NCBI RefSeq assembly: GCF_002078875.1
Contig: NC_034414.1
Span: 26,632,637 to 26,696,636, forward strand
Direction: 5' to 3'
From: Numida meleagris
Taxonomy: Eukaryota > Chordata > Aves > Galliformes > Numididae
Length of the DNA: 64,000 nucleotides
In this document: positions 1 to 13,903 of the stretch, piece by piece
Numbering within the stretch: the first letter of the stretch is position 1
Layout: each line of letters begins with the position of its first letter
Notes under the pieces: model-generated
What the model saw: the letters and a program-made list of their open reading frames with translations, nothing else
What the model was told of the DNA's origin: nothing
Database searches by the model: none
Program-made: the position numbers and the translations under genes

Positions 1-1327
1 ATTTCACAACTAAGTGCCTACAAAAGCGCTGGTTTTGCTTTCCCCCTTCCACATGCCAAAAGGCTGCTGTTCATGCCACAGAGCAGCTCTGGGGCTAGAG
101 CCCCTCAGGGCCCCTCAGCTTCTTGTGAGTTCTGGGCAGGATGAGCTGCTGCCGCCATCTCAGCCACGCTCATTCTAAAAACCACCATCAGTTGTGGTCT
201 TAACTTCCCTGGAGATGGGATTAACCAAAACACTTGGAGAATGCAGGGGAGTGGGTGCTCGCCTCCACGAGGGTGCCCTCTGGGCAGGGCAATCCATACA
301 CTTGAGCTTCATGTGGGCCTGAAAGCTGCTGCTTGTCTGTGGTGCCTTGGATGTGGTGGCTTTGGGAAAAGAAGAAACTTCTATTCCCTTAGAGTGGTTG
401 TTGGGAATGAGGTTGTGAAGACAGGATTATATGTGTCATTTAATTACTAAAACTATGGCCTTATTGGGTTTGAGGTCTCCCCTTCCATTTTTCGTTCTCT
501 GAATTCAAAGTGTGTGTTGTATGCCAGTGATGATCATTGTAGTATAAATAGATGAAAACATGTATCAAAGATAATCTATTCATAGCTATAAATCAGTGTA
601 TTCCCTTCTTTCTTCACTTTAACTTTTCTCTGCGTGCAGGGAAGAGATGTGATGTAGTTATTCAGCACTATTACCTAATCCCGAGACAAAATTATTCTTA
701 ATGTCATGCTTGCACCTGAATAGGTCTGCCCAGTATTCCTTCATTGCTGCCTTGTGTGTCCTAGGCACTAATACAGCCAAGACTGGTGTATCGCTGCACA
801 TATATGGCTTATAGGTGGCAACTCTATTAAAAGCCAGAAAAATATTCTTAGATCCACAATAAACCTGCACTGACTGCTATATTCTTGAATGCATTGTTAT
901 GCACGGCAGTTTGTAGCATCTTGTGGGCAGACTGAAATAGAAATAAAAGTTTCAGGTAAGTTTCATTTGCCCTTTAGCCAACCTAAGAGTGGGATTTCAA
1001 ACTAGAGATGATTAAAAGGCAGGAGCTTGAGACTTGCAAGTTGTGAGCTGCATTCCCTATTCTGTCATAGACCTCTTCAGACAAATCATCTTTTAGCCCC
1101 TCTCTGACTTTGTCCTCTTCAATAAAAAGGAAATAATCACAGTTCCCTCCCTTACTGAGGCGTTGCCAGAGTAAGTGTGTTAAAGAGTATATGATGCTAT
1201 TATTCTGTGATTATGGGGCCATGCAACTGCAAAAATAGAAAATGCTGTAATCCAATTTCTATACTACAGCCCAAGAAATGAAGCCATGGATAATAAGAGG
1301 GAGTATACTTGGCTACTGTTGTCATTA

Positions 1328-1355
1328 AAAATAATAATAATAATAATAATAAAAA
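1328..1355. repeat. (AAT)n microsatellite
   Basis: About eight tandem AAT units flanked by A-rich sequence. Similar short TTA/ATT runs occur at 2491-2510 and 9785-9798. Confidence 0.9.
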
Positions 1356-1749
1356 CTACAGTCCCTCCATCCAATTATGTTCACAGAAATGGCAGAGTCC
1401 TTTCCCTGCGGTTTCAAGCAGAGCTTGTGAACTGTACAAAGGCATTGTATGCTGCCATAAATGCTGCTGGAGCTTTTCCACAGATATGGGTGGGTGAAAC
1501 TTTATGTACTTGAGAAAACACTATAATTCTATATCAAAATAGCTTTAGTAGTGACATGAAGGTGGGGAAAGTTCTAGAGGATGTTTTAATTAGTAGTGTT
1601 CTATACTTTTTTTCTAGATTTTAGTGCATGTGTTCAAAATGAAGACTCTGACATCTTGCAAATGCAGTCTTTAGTTGCACTATGTGAAGGATTAAACAGA
1701 GGATGGAATTGAGATCAGGGAATTCCAGAAGAATAATCTCTTAAAATTA

Positions 1750-1873
1750 TAGAATCATAGAATGGTGTGGGTTGGAAGGGGCCTTTAAGATCACCTAGTT
1801 CCAACCCCCACTAAACCAGGCTGCTCAAAGCCCCATCCAACCTGGTCTTGAACGCCTCCAGGGAGGGGGCTTG
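1750..1873 (-). mobile_element. CR1 LINE 3'-end fragment
   Basis: The block opens with AGAATCATAGAATGG, the reverse complement of the ATTCTATGATTCT tail of avian CR1. It continues through the 'ggttggaagggg-cctttaagatcacctag-ttccaaccccc' and 'ccatccaacctggtcttgaac' segments typical of the CR1 3' region. The tail lies on the left, so the element is on the minus strand. It is heavily 5'-truncated, as is usual for CR1, and has no coding capacity. Confidence 0.9.
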
Positions 1874-4800
1874 CTGGCTACATGCTTACTCTTTAGTGCA
1901 AAGCAAGTCACTTTCTCTCTTTGTGTTTACCTCTTAGACCTACAGAATGCTGCACGTTAGGTACGGGATGAGGTTGGATGGTTGGTGTTAATATATTGCT
2001 TTAGCCATTGCAAAGTGTTATTTAAACATTAAGCAGTCCCATAACAGCAAGTTTGTTTGTGTGTAAGTTCATTTTACTACTTCTCTGAAACTAAAGCTTT
2101 ATTATTCAGTGTAAAATCTAGTAGAATGCTTTTCTGCCTCAGTTGCTCCATGCATCCCAAATGCTTTTCCAGCAGGGAAAACAAAGTGTTTGTTTCTGTG
2201 TAACAAACACCAGTCTGCTGGCAGAAGGCTGGATATTCTTTCTTATTGTTTGGAGACCTGTTAAAAATAGTAAAGTCATCAGAAGCTGTGGGATGTAAGT
2301 TGCACTAGTGATCTGTTTGAGATGAGTGTTATCCTGCTGGTGAAAAAAACCCTTTAGGATCCGCCGAATGTGTTACGATTATAAAGGAATATTGGTCTCA
2401 GAATTTCTTTTTTCTTCAGAGTAGGAGGATCAGGTTGATTGAATCCATACACCCAAAGAGTCAGTTAGTTAGTCAGCCTTTTGTTCTTAAATTTATTATT
2501 ATTATTATTTTTAAATACTTAGCAATTTATTTTGGAAGTGGACAAATGCTTAGAACTGATGCTCTTACCTGCTTTTCCAGTAAGATTGTGTGTGTCATTC
2601 ATGACCTGTTTTTTTCACAAGTGGGAAGGACTTACTGTTGGTTTTATTGGCAGTCATATCCTCAGCAAATATAGCTACTTAAAGCGTAATATTGGGTGAG
2701 TGAACCAGAACGTTATAACTTCAATTAGAATGTATTTGTAGAGTGAACTATATAAACGTAGAAGGAAATGAAAATACTTCTAATCTGCTTAACTCTCACA
2801 GAATTCCATGTGCAGGTGGGTAAACACAAAAGTTTCTGTTTCTCCTTTCATATTTAACATAATCGTTGTGACTTTAATTTTGTCTTTTACTAATAATTGA
2901 GTTCTTTGCTCAATTTAAAATAGCTTAGCAATGATTCTTAGTAAAGGACATTTTTCCTTGTGCTGTTATTGAACGGTTTTTTTCAATGTTGGTTACAAAG
3001 TGCTGGGCAGGTAGTTTTGTTTCAACTAAGGCTGTAGAGCTGCTTCTTTCAGGAATTTTATGACTTTGCTCTGAGTAAGTTTGAGGCTGGTGTCACTTGT
3101 GCCCAGTTGTCAAAGTGCTTTACAGAATTGGTTTGGTCAATAAGTACACGAACTAGCCACTATAGGAATGGATGAAACTTACTTTGGATTTGATCCAGTA
3201 TTGACGCCAACCATCTGTTCTTCCCTCCGCTGAAATCTTTTACTCTAAATGGAGGAGAGTCTGGCTTTGGGCAAGTAACTGGCAGGGAGTTCTGAATCCA
3301 AGGGCCTGAAGGATGCTCTGTTTCTTCAATTAAAGAAGACAAAATCTGAGTGTTTTCCGGGCTCCTTGTTCTTTGAATTTCTGTGATAGTTACATTTACT
3401 CCTGTCTTTCACTGCTCCTACCTCTACTATTAACTAATGTTCAGTTGGTTAGCTGCATTGTCAATCAAGGTCTTACTGTAACAGACCAGCTCAATAAGGA
3501 GATTCTCTTATATTCAGCAGTGACAAGACTTCTTAAAATACATCATCTGATCTGAAGTCCTATCTCTGCTATTAGTATTTTTGTAACAGATTAGCTCAGT
3601 CAGTTCTGGCATCTGGCAGGCTGCAAATGTAGATGTGGACAAACCATGATCAGCACTGATCCATATTAGGTAAATATATTTCTGGGCAGAGTAAGGCAGA
3701 GAGAGGCATATAACAAAAGAACAACTGTGTGTTAATATTTTTGTGACCTTTTTCCTTCATATTTTTGGCCTCCTCTTTCTTTGGTTATCGCTATGCTGTT
3801 GCATCATGTCTCAAATTACATTTAAGCTCTCTGTAGAACAATCTTTGTCTGGTGTATTAGTGGGTAGTGTTAAAGATAATATCACTTTTATGACCTCAAA
3901 ATACTTAAACACAATACCTTGATATTCATTCAGGTATTATTCTCATTTTATGAATGGATCTGAAGTGGCTTGCTTAAGATAAATGTCTGTAGCAGAGCTG
4001 GAATTTGATCCCAGATCCTCTCAAGTTCTCCCTGTGTTTTCATCACATCTGTTCTCCAGCCAGCCATGTGAAGCCGATGATGACTGCTGGATGGTGCAAT
4101 GCACGTTGTCCAAGAGCTATGATCTAACTGTTAAGCGCATCTGTATTTCTTATGAAGAAACTTACAGGAATGGAAAGTACCATCTCTCCGACTTTTCCCT
4201 TTCCTCTTCTCCTATAGTATGTAGGCTGTTACCTCTTGCAAAGCCTTGAAGGAATTTGTGAAGCACCCAAACTCTGTACATTGGGCCACCTACGTATCTG
4301 TCCGGCTTTGTGCTGGGAGTGCTGGAGAGGTTAAGATGGAAATAACTGAACCTGCAGCAGTCTTTCTTGTTATGGCTTAATGCAGTCACATGCATTTTCT
4401 TCTCAGGGCAAAAGTGCAGAGAGATTTGGTGTGTCTCTGGGGTGTGTCCATCCAGTGCTGCAGCTGGTGTGTTTGTGGTGGCAGAGGCATGTAGAGTGAA
4501 GGATGCACTGTGGCTATGTCAGTTATGTGAGTGCGAGCACAGCAAGAAGTTTTTGGCTTGCTCTCTGCCATTCTGACTTTAGGGCCTTCTGTAATTCCTG
4601 TATGCTGGAGTGAGTACTGCTCTCTTTGTTGCTAGCAACTGTCTTCCCTGACAGCTCCAAACAAAAAAAGCTTAAAATAGCTATCTAGGAGCTTACAATT
4701 AGAAGAACGAGTAACCCATTTCCAGTGGGAAAGCATAGGACGTTCATGTAACTTTACAGGCTGGAAGCAGCGGCTCATATTCCTTAATTGCTCTCTCTGC

Positions 4801-7800
4801 TCTCTAAGGCTGCTTAAAGTTTTTCAGATCACGGTATTTGTCACGATGATGGATTATAATTAATATTCCAAACTTAAGTACAGTTTATAAACATTAACTA
4901 ATTTTAGAAATGTGCTATATATATACTTTGTTGAAGTGTGATTCTGCTCTGTGTTTTAAAGCCACTTGTAAAGAAGGGCTTTCCTGCATTTTTGTTTACA
5001 AAAGTCTGGTTTACATAGCTGTCTCTTTCTCATAGTTCTCTCCAAGAACTTCATGTCATTACAGTGCAAGACGACAGATAAGAATCTGCTGCAAATCATC
5101 AATCTTTTGTTTTCTCAAGATGAGTGCTGGGCAAAACCTCAGTTATTTTGGAAATACCAGTCAAACTTTTGCTTGGATAAATTAAACTGAGAAACTAATT
5201 TGTATTCAGTGTAGTTCCTTTTCAAGAGCTGCTAGAAACAACATTGTCAATTCCTTTAAAAATAGATCAGTTTTTTTTTTTTCCTTCGTAGTTTAAGTTT
5301 TATGTCTATTAAGTTTTAGAATTCCACTCTGTTTCTTTAGTAGCTGTCTTTCCTCACCCTGTGAGGAAATCACTGTGATTTTGTTTTGGTGGAGCTGTTT
5401 GTGTATGCCAGTAAGGACAAAATAATAATCAGCTCTTAATAGATATTTTCTTTGTAATGAGTTTTGTGTCTTTTTCATCTTCCTAAAACAAAACTGAGTG
5501 GAAAATCACAGAGATTGAAAAGCAATCCTCCAAGACTTGCGCTGAGCTTATACCTCGAATTGAGGAGGGCAACACAAACCATAGGTTACTTTTGGCAGGT
5601 TCCTTGAAGATACAGAAGTCCCTCCTTATCTAACTGTTATCTGAAAATTTCCTTTTGAGACACATGTGTGATGCTTCAAAACTTTATAATTAAAATAAAT
5701 AAATAGCATTCATCTCTGTAACATACTGCATAGTCAAACACATCAATATGCTTAGATGAAGCGTGGAAAATTACATCCCTAGGTGTAAGTGGTAGGCCAA
5801 AATATAACCAGAATGGACGCTTGGGCAAACTTTAGGACCATTCAAACATAAAGGAACGCTACTCAATTAAATAACATATCTGACATCTTGTTTTCACTGC
5901 CTCTCCAAATCTCTACCATCCTTTAGTCCAATAGACCAAAATATTTTACTTCAGTAGGATTTGTATTTCTCCTTGGTTTGGTTTAGTTAGCACCTTTTTC
6001 TCAAGTATGCATATTTTTCCCAAATAATGTGGCAATTATACGTTTTGTGCTGTTTTGCTCACTTTAGATAATTAGCTTATAATGCTGTGTGTCTGGGATG
6101 GTGTAGATAGCGTCAGCAGTTCGTCACATAAGGTGGTGTAATATTTGCTACCTAATCTTCCTTCAGCATGACCATTCTCTCCTCTGCTTCATGTCACAAA
6201 GCTAAGGGATTTCACTTTTGAATGCCTGCTGAGTGATTTAATACATATTTATCAGTTCCCAGCCTCTGAAAATGGGAAAGTGGAAGTGCTAGCAAAGTCA
6301 TCTCAGCTGTGCTGTGCTCAAGGAAGAGGTACACTTGAAGTCAATCACAGCTTCCACCTTCCTCTGCAATAGAAATGGACCACTCACAAGAAAACTTGGG
6401 TAGGCTATAGAAGGCTTCAGTATGTCCTACCAATTTGGGCATGTGTATCCCAGGCAGACACCTTCAAGCAATGGTGAAAGTTGTCAAGCTTCCAGGATTA
6501 TTTTTTTCCTTCTTGTTATTGTCTGTCTGTGAAGCCATTTTCCTTTGATCCTTTAGTCCCAATTTAGGGCACGCTGTAAAGTGTTCACTTTTTGCTATAC
6601 AGTGCTGTTTGAACAAGTAAACCTCCCCCATTTCCTGGGGCATTATTGATTTCTAGGACTTCCATCTGATACAGTTCTCTAGATTAGTCTCTTACTCAGG
6701 AAAAATGGAATAGTTGATGCTTGGCTTTATTGCTGTCATCTTTTAAACTGGAGGCGATTCGATTGGTTGGTTTTGCTTGTTCACTTTGAGCTTCAGTTGC
6801 TGCTCTTCTGTGGTGCTAGACTCCTGGAAAATGTGCCTTTCACTGCAGGGACAGGTTTTCTAGTCATCTGCAGAAAATGCCCTATTGTGTAAAGCAAATT
6901 GAAGAGGACATTTAACCATCATTCTCCATTTGCCTTTTTGGCTTTCTTGAACAATGTTGTGTTTCTCAGTTGCTTTGAGCCTTCTCCTCCCTGTATCTAT
7001 CAGGTAGATCGCAATGCTTTGCTGTGTTGAGTTTACAAGCAAGGTCTATTTTCTGCTTTCCCTTGCTCCCTCCTAGGGCAATCTGTAGGAAAGCTGTGCT
7101 GTTACCCTTCCTGCTGAAGGTGTCTGAAGGTGGTGAGTGGGAGGCTGCAAACAATCTGTAGGAATTCTTATGCTGCTGTCTGGAAGAAAATGTACACACA
7201 AAGTACATGTGTGGGAGATGCTTCTGAGGGAGAGATTGAAGCTTTTTTCATATGCATAGGGCATGGACAAGCTGTGCAAAAGCTTTGCAAATCCTCTACC
7301 AAACACAAAAACTGTCCCATATTTTCATCACTTCCTTGGTTCTTACTCAAGACTGTTGCAATAAGTAGTGGCAGTTTGATAGAGGCCAATTTCTGTTTGC
7401 TGGTAAAAATTTCTTCTTTGTGATATGCCATAAATCTCCAGTCATTTAAAAACATTAAAAAACAAACAAACAAAAAAACAGAAACAAAACCCACTCTATT
7501 GAATTATCTCTGTTCTGCTATTGCACTGGGGGAGTTAAATTTTCTTTGCCTTCACTGTGTGAGTGTAAGTAGCTCATCTAATTCTTACCCTTAAGTGTAG
7601 ATTTACATGTGTTCTTCTTGGTATGGAGGGAGACTGGTATCTAGTATTCTACATTTTGTTCTTCATCTTTTTTTGTCTTGGTTTATTGCATGATTTTAGA
7701 AGTGAGTTCCTTCCCCTCTGTTCCTCATTAGTAAAATGGGTGTCATGACTTTTACCTGTTTAATAAATACTGGATTTGATGGTACGATGAGCAAATTCAA

Positions 7801-9122
7801 AGGGGACAGCTAGGTTGCTACATTTGTCTTAAATGCAACAGTTACTCCTGGAATCTGTTAATTAACATTAAGTAATTGAGCTTTCTAAGGGGAGATCAGT
7901 AATTTGAGTTGCTGGCAGCAGGAGGGTTTTGTTTGGGGGAAGTGATCTCATTGCTCTAATTTGACAGATTCCCTGCAAGGATCTGACAGCATTGTTGTGA
8001 GTAAGGCTGAAAATGTACATTAGCTAGCACTTGTGAACATTTTTTATCACATTAAAAAAAAATACAATTGAAATACTTAAAAGCTAGAATTGTAGTGGTG
8101 GAACAGAAGATGCTTGCTACTATTTATTATAGTTTTCTGCTTCCTTAGCTTTTTCAAGGTTTGAGGAGAAATCAGAGTCTTTCCAAAGTTGTTTCTACCA
8201 TTTTCTGTCAGAGAATATTGTCTGCAAACAATCCCTAAAGACATTGGGAATCTGCACAATATAGTTTTGCTTATCATACCAAATGTAGGAGGTATGGCAG
8301 ACAACTGAGCAAAGCACGGGACTGCACAGCCCTCAACAGACGGATTGAAGAGTAGTGTTTAATGTTACTTTGGTGTGTGAGGTCATGAACTTGGTATGCG
8401 AAATTGTAAAGTATGTTTGTACTTAATGGAAGACAGTATGTAAAGAAAGAGAAGTAGTAGTGATGGGAGTTTATTACATATACAGGCAAAAAGTTTTAAA
8501 TAGAGATGTAAAGAAAGGCTTGTTATAAGAAGTGGTGACAATGGTACGTTTTTAGCTTGTCCATCAAATCAAATAGCCTCTTAATGTTAAATGTAAGAAA
8601 AATACATGAAATTAAAAAGTTTTTATAATAAGCAGTCCAACCTAAGGATAAATTTTGATTGATTGCATGGTTGCAATGGATAGGATGTCTAAACAATTCT
8701 TCAGAAGCTGCTTTCTGATAAGTAAAATCTATTAATGGGACCTCAGGGCTGGTGCTTGCCTAGTAAGTGATTCTGAATGCCTGTGTCCTGCACTCCTCAG
8801 ATCTCTGTGTCTTGAAATTATTTATTTGACAGCACTGTCTTGCATGGCAGAGACCTCTTCAATCCTGTTGTATGCTTAAATCTTCCAGACGACTTTTCCT
8901 AAACTGGAGACAGATTTTATATGCTTACGTTTTCTTTAATTGGGGTCTAGTGAGGATATGCTGGAGAAACTTAAGCTAAAAACGCTAACTCTAACTTCTC
9001 TCAGTAACGTGCCATAGGTTACTTACTGTATGTTCTTTCATTCCATGAAATACTGCATTAGTATCTGTGGAATATGCTTATCTAATCTGACATTCTTTTT
9101 AATCTAGAAGAAAAAGGTTAAC

Positions 9123-9150
9123 AACACACACACACGCACACGCACACACA
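9123..9150. repeat. (CA)n microsatellite
   Basis: Imperfect CA dinucleotide run with interspersed CG, followed by an AAAC-rich tract up to about 9180. Confidence 0.9.
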
Positions 9151-12100
9151 AAAAGCAAAGAAACAAACAAACAAAAAAACTGAACCACCCTTAGAAATTT
9201 TAAAATATCTGCAGTACTAAAGGAGGTGACATCCAGTCGGTATTTTTCTGAAGAAAATTTGGAAGCTGTTCTTACGTGCCAGGAGTTCCTGGAAGTGAAG
9301 TGACTGATGACAGTGTGTGCCAAATTTTAGAGTTATTAAAACTAAATGTACTGATGTTAGGTTTTGCTTTTTCTCTGTGCAGTGTAAAAACAATGCAGAG
9401 TATCGTAACACCTCAGTATATCTGGAGACAAGACACACTATCTTCTGGGAATTATGGTATCAGAACTGGCACTGTGTTTTGTTTGAAGGTAAGAACTCAT
9501 CAGAGATTCACTGCTCCAAAGCACACTTAAGCCTGGAAGTGTGTTGCCACTTTGCTACTTCAGTCTGACTCTTGTGCTGAAATTAGATTAAAACAAGAAA
9601 CCTCAAACCAGGTAATTGGCTGGGATGATGATAATGTGAGCTCACCCCTTGAACTCAGGGAGGGAAGCCTGCTTAGTCATAGAGCTACCTGTGCTCAGCC
9701 AATGAAGCTGCCAGCTGTGAGCTTTCCTGGAGAATAGTCATACTGCAGCTTGAACATCTATCACTTCAGCTTAAACTACGAACTATTATTATTATTAAGG
9801 TGACCTACAAGATATCATAAAAGTTAATGTTGTGCTATTTTATCATCTAACACTAAATGCACTAAGTCTCCCCTCTTATTTTTATTTTTTTTTGCTTGGA
9901 GACCTCTCAGTTATGATTTCTTTATTCTTGCATGCAGTTGGGAGAGTTTTAATTTTCACAGTGTTTTGTTTAAAGTACCTGCAACCCCTTTCCTCTCTAG
10001 TAGTGTGATTTTCACTATCTTGGTTTTTGTACTGCTGTAACTTCAGTTCTTCAGTCACTACAATCTTCTAGATTGACAAAGTAACTTCTGTAGGAGGCAC
10101 GCCATATTTTTAGAAACCTCTATGTGCAATACAGAGATGCGTATTCCCTCCTCTACTTTAGGTTATCTCTGAACTTTTTTTTTTTTTTTTTGCGATCTAT
10201 GTGTCTTGATACTTTTTCTACATCTCTTTCCTAAGTAAGAGTAATTCTAAACCAGCCTGAGCTAGGCTCTGTAATACCCATGGCTTCCTATCTAGTAGCA
10301 GAGTATCCACAGCAAGCGGAGGCTTGGAGAGCCCTTTAAATGCAACCCCTTCTAACAACGGAGAACTCTGTTGCCAAAGGTCTTCTGGATAGTTTTGAGG
10401 GTGATGGGTGCAAACTTCAGCTATCCCTACTAAGATGTGCATCAGGGGTGTGGTGGGTGGTTTGGTTGGTTGGCTGATTTGTTTTGTTTGTTTCTTTTTT
10501 AAGGGTTAAAAACAAGTGTTGTTGAAGTTGTATGTCAGCTTTTGGTAGTTAACTTTGTATTCGTCCTCAAAGAGTAGAAAATCTGATTCAGCAGAGCTTC
10601 TGAAGTTGTGTTACAGGTTTAAATTTGAGCTAGTGGTATTGTTCTGATGCACAGAAAAGAAAATAATGTTGTTTCTATCATAACTATGTGATTGATCAAT
10701 ACAAAAGCACACAAACATCAGTGGAGGGAAAAGTGGTATAAGATTGGTTTTTGGGGAAAATACTTTGTAATGATCTCAGAAAGTAAGATAATACAAATGA
10801 CTATTATAGTTATTAATCAGGTACTGTGATTAAGCTGTTAGCTCGGATAAATTTCTAGTAGTGCTGCAAAAAGAAAGGAGAGAGAGTAACATTAATGCTC
10901 CTAGGAGGCATATATCAACCTTTCCACCTCTACATTTTTGCTATCATGCAACCAGTTTCCTGTTGTGGAATATTTTTTCCTCTCATAGTGACATTTTGAA
11001 ATAGAATTTCATCCAATAAGTTTTCATTCAATGATGTACTAGTTACAATTTAAAGATTTTTTTTTCCATCTCACATGTCCATAATTTCTCCTAGAGTTAT
11101 TTTAGTCTTGTTGAAAGAGGACTGGAAAATGAGAAGTTGTGCTTAGAAAAGGAAAGAACGCCCTGACTCTGTGATATGTGGTGGCAGAGGTCCATGGTTT
11201 GTAGCCAGGGCGAAGGGGGAGGGGAGTGGAGGGAACAGCTATGTAACAGACTGAGGAAGTGAGTCACTCCTCTGTGAAACACAGGCCCATGGCTCTACTA
11301 GAACCCGAGCCAAGCCTGGCCTCCAAGGTGGAAGTTGCGTAAGTTAATTTAAACCCTTTGTCTTTTCCTCATCACGCTCCCAGCTCTACCACAGGACTAA
11401 AACCTGCACTGTAGCCATATCCGTTTAGAGGAAACTCAAGTTACAGAACTTTAGTGTGCTGTATACTTCTGTTTTATTATTTTTCATTTTATATAGAGAA
11501 ACTAAAGGATTTTTTGCAGGTTTTGGTGGAGTGTGTGTTAATTTCACCAGCTTTGTGCAGATTTGTGAAATTCAAGGGCAATTTTTATGAGAAGTAGCCT
11601 TGTTCTTTCTTGAAAATTCCTTGGAGTACCTACTGTATAAATAGGAAAACTGCCTTTTCATATGAAGAAAGAAGAGATTTCTCCTGCAGTTGATCCCTAA
11701 ATTGCATATTTGTTTCTAAAACATTTTATGACTCTATTTTAGTAATAGGTATTAGTGAATTTGCAAACTCGTTTTCATCAGTCAAGAAAAATGTTTCTCT
11801 TTGATGCTTTCAGGTCTCTGAGATTTAAGGCCTTTTAGTTGATACCTACAAATGGTGCTTTACTGAAGCTTTTCCCATAATTCTTGATGACCGGCTCAGC
11901 TCAGGTGGGAAAGTCCCAAATGTTTTGCAAAATCCCTGAAGAAGTACAGAGCTATAATTTTTGTTCATGCCTGTGCCTCCGATGCCTGAGAATTAAGTCC
12001 ATTCATCAAAAGAAACTTGATTTTATGGCAAAAAGAATGCAATAAATATCTTAATATCTTAAATCCATCTTAAACTACCTTAAAATCTATCCAAATTATA

Positions 12101-12316
12101 TTGGCACAATCTGGCGTGAAGCGTATGTCAAAAAGAGATAGTAATAGAGACTTACCTATCATTACTTGGTTGTTATTAGTTTAACAATTTCACCAAATGT
12201 AGAATTTAATTTTCTTAAAAGACTATAGGTGTCGTAATATAATTATTTATATACGTATTATATACATACATTAGACATAAATCCTTAGGCTTTTAAAGCC
12301 TAAATTTGTGGGTACC

Positions 12317-12336
12317 TTTTTTTTTTTTTTTTTTTT
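12317..12336. repeat. Poly-T tract
   Basis: Run of about 20 T. The reverse-strand open frame at 12271-12639 reads through it as poly-lysine and is not a gene. Confidence 0.9.
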
Positions 12337-12587
12337 CCAGAGAAAAGAAGAGTGGAATTGTCCTAGGCTCCATGTTCCAGAAAAACTTCCTGTTATGTTT
12401 GTAGCTTTACACCAAGATGTTTGCTGGTGTTCAGGAGCAGCTGTAACGATCTGCCTAAACTGCTTTGCCATGAGTGTGACCTGAGCAGGAGCAGTTGCTT
12501 TCAGCTGCTGAAAAAAGCAATCTGAAAGGTTGAGCAGGCCCTTTTCTGCAGCATGCAGATGCCTGATAGGCAGTCCTAATTGGAAAG

Positions 12588-13159
12588 TGTTGTGGTTTAT
12601 CTTGTCAGGCAGCTCATTACCACACAGCCATTTGCTCACTCTCCCCAGGTGGGATAGGGGAGAGACTCAGAAAGGTAAAAGTGCAAGAACTTGTGGGCTG
12701 AGATAAAGACAGTTTTCTAGGTAAAGCAGAAACCTGGTGCACCAGCAAAACAAAGCAAGGAATCCATTTGCTACTTCCCATCTGCAGGTAGATGTCCAGC
12801 CACTTCCAGGAAACCAGGCCTCATCACACGTGGTACTTTTGGAGTGATGATGTTTGTCTTCCCCATAACGTTCCTTCCTTCCTCCTTCTTTTCCTCAGTA
12901 GTTATTGTTGAACACAATGTCATGTTATATCAAAAATCCCTCTAGTCAGTTTGAGGCTGTGTCCCCTCCCAGCTTCCTGTGTCCCCCTAGCTTTCTGTCT
13001 GGCAGGTCAGCATGAGAAGTAGTGAAGTCCTTGGGTCTCTGTGTAAGCACTACTCTTTAACAACTAAAACATCAGTGTGCTATTACCTCTGTTTTCACCA
13101 GAAACCCGAAACACAGCATCAAACAAACAACTAACTCTATCCCAGCCAAAACCATGACA
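12588..13159 (-). mobile_element. Solo LTR of an avian ERVL-type endogenous retrovirus
   Basis: A 572-bp unit starts TGTTGTGGTTTA and ends CCAAAACCATGACA, so it has TG...CA termini. It is bounded by the direct repeat GAAAG at 12583-12587 and 13160-13164, a 5-bp target-site duplication as known for ERVL-class integration. Internal segments (the 'acacagccatttgctcactc', 'gggttgagataaa'-like and 'ctctatcccagccaaaacc' blocks) match by memory a widespread bird LTR. In that LTR the U3 end is the 'tggttttggctgggatagag' side, which places this copy on the minus strand. No internal gag, pol or env sequence is present, so it is a recombination-derived solo LTR. It ends 509 bp before the first MIDEAS coding exon. 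Confidence 0.8.
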
Positions 13160-13668
13160 GAAAGCAACCATAATGATGGGGAGTTAGTAGGGGATGATGG
13201 GCTTCTGCCTGATTCTTTTCTTCAAAATGTTGACTGGAGCATCTTGCTGTGTATTTGGCTGCAGCCTTGGTGTGCGTGTGTGTTTGAATATCTTTGGGAA
13301 ATGTGGCCTGACACATTATTTTTCTCTTTGGTGAGTCATGAGGTTTTTGCTTTGTTTTGCTTTGTGTTTTTGAGTTCAGATTATCCTGGCTAATTGTCCA
13401 GATGAGAGTTTAAGAGAAATGCATTTAGAGCTTGATTAGTCAGAAGTCTGTGTGCAACTGGGTATTGCATCATGCAAATATACATATTTTGTAAAACTAA
13501 GTTGTTTTACATTCTCTTAGCAGGTCATATCTATTATTTCTTACACACGCTGTCCCAACCTTTGTTCCCATTAGAAACAGGACAGCTATGCACATAACTG
13601 TTTATTGCTTGAGTATTTATTTTCCAGTTGTCTGTTGATGATTCATTGTAATTACTTCTCTATTTCAG

Positions 13669-13903
13669 AACCTACAACTAAGTGGACCCTACTGACCTAT
13701 GAATGACAGAGGACAAGAGTGACAAGAAGTGTGAGAAGCACACAAAGAAAAAGGAAGTGGAGACGCTTTCATCTGGACTTCTTTCCTGTCCCCTATTACT
13801 AATATTGAATGGAAAAGAGAGATTTACGTGCCTTTTCTCCCCCAGTCTCAGGGATGGGTGGATTATAAATTCAGTGTGTGCAGTTGGAAGAATAGACTGA
13901 ATC
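13669..13903 (+). other. MIDEAS: MIDEAS 5' UTR part of the first coding exon
   Basis: The exon starts after a good acceptor (pyrimidine-rich tract, then TATTTCAG ending at 13668). It carries 235 nt of leader before the ATG at 13904. The main ATG has A at -3 (adequate Kozak). The leader contains a 7-codon uORF at 13699 and a 65-codon uORF at 13703. Confidence 0.7.
13703..13900 (+). other. Upstream ORF in the MIDEAS leader, in frame with the main ORF
   Basis: ATG at 13703 opens 65 codons ending in TGA at 13898-13900. After one ATC codon the MIDEAS ATG follows at 13904, in the same frame. The peptide is Lys/Glu-rich at its start and resembles no family I know. The start context is weak (T at -3, A at +4), so leaky scanning is the likely default. 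It could tune MIDEAS translation by reinitiation. Readthrough of the TGA would add an N-terminal extension, but the stop context (TGA followed by A) is not a recognised readthrough motif. Translation itself is not shown. Confidence 0.45.

Larger units (their letters stand above)
1..13668. other. Non-coding region upstream of the first MIDEAS coding exon (probable 5' intron)
   Basis: No stretch here reads as a recognisable protein-coding exon on either strand. Open frames are short and AT-rich, with no family resemblance. Human MIDEAS has non-coding 5' exons and a long first intron, and the first coding exon here begins at a splice acceptor (13667-13668). The region is therefore inferred to be intron, possibly with unrecognised 5' UTR exons. 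No CpG island is visible, so the main promoter is probably left of the window. Repeats inside it are listed separately. Confidence 0.55.

Noticed and set aside
12271..12639. 122-codon reverse-strand open frame
   Set aside because: It runs through a poly-T tract (read as poly-Lys) and into the solo LTR; no family resemblance.
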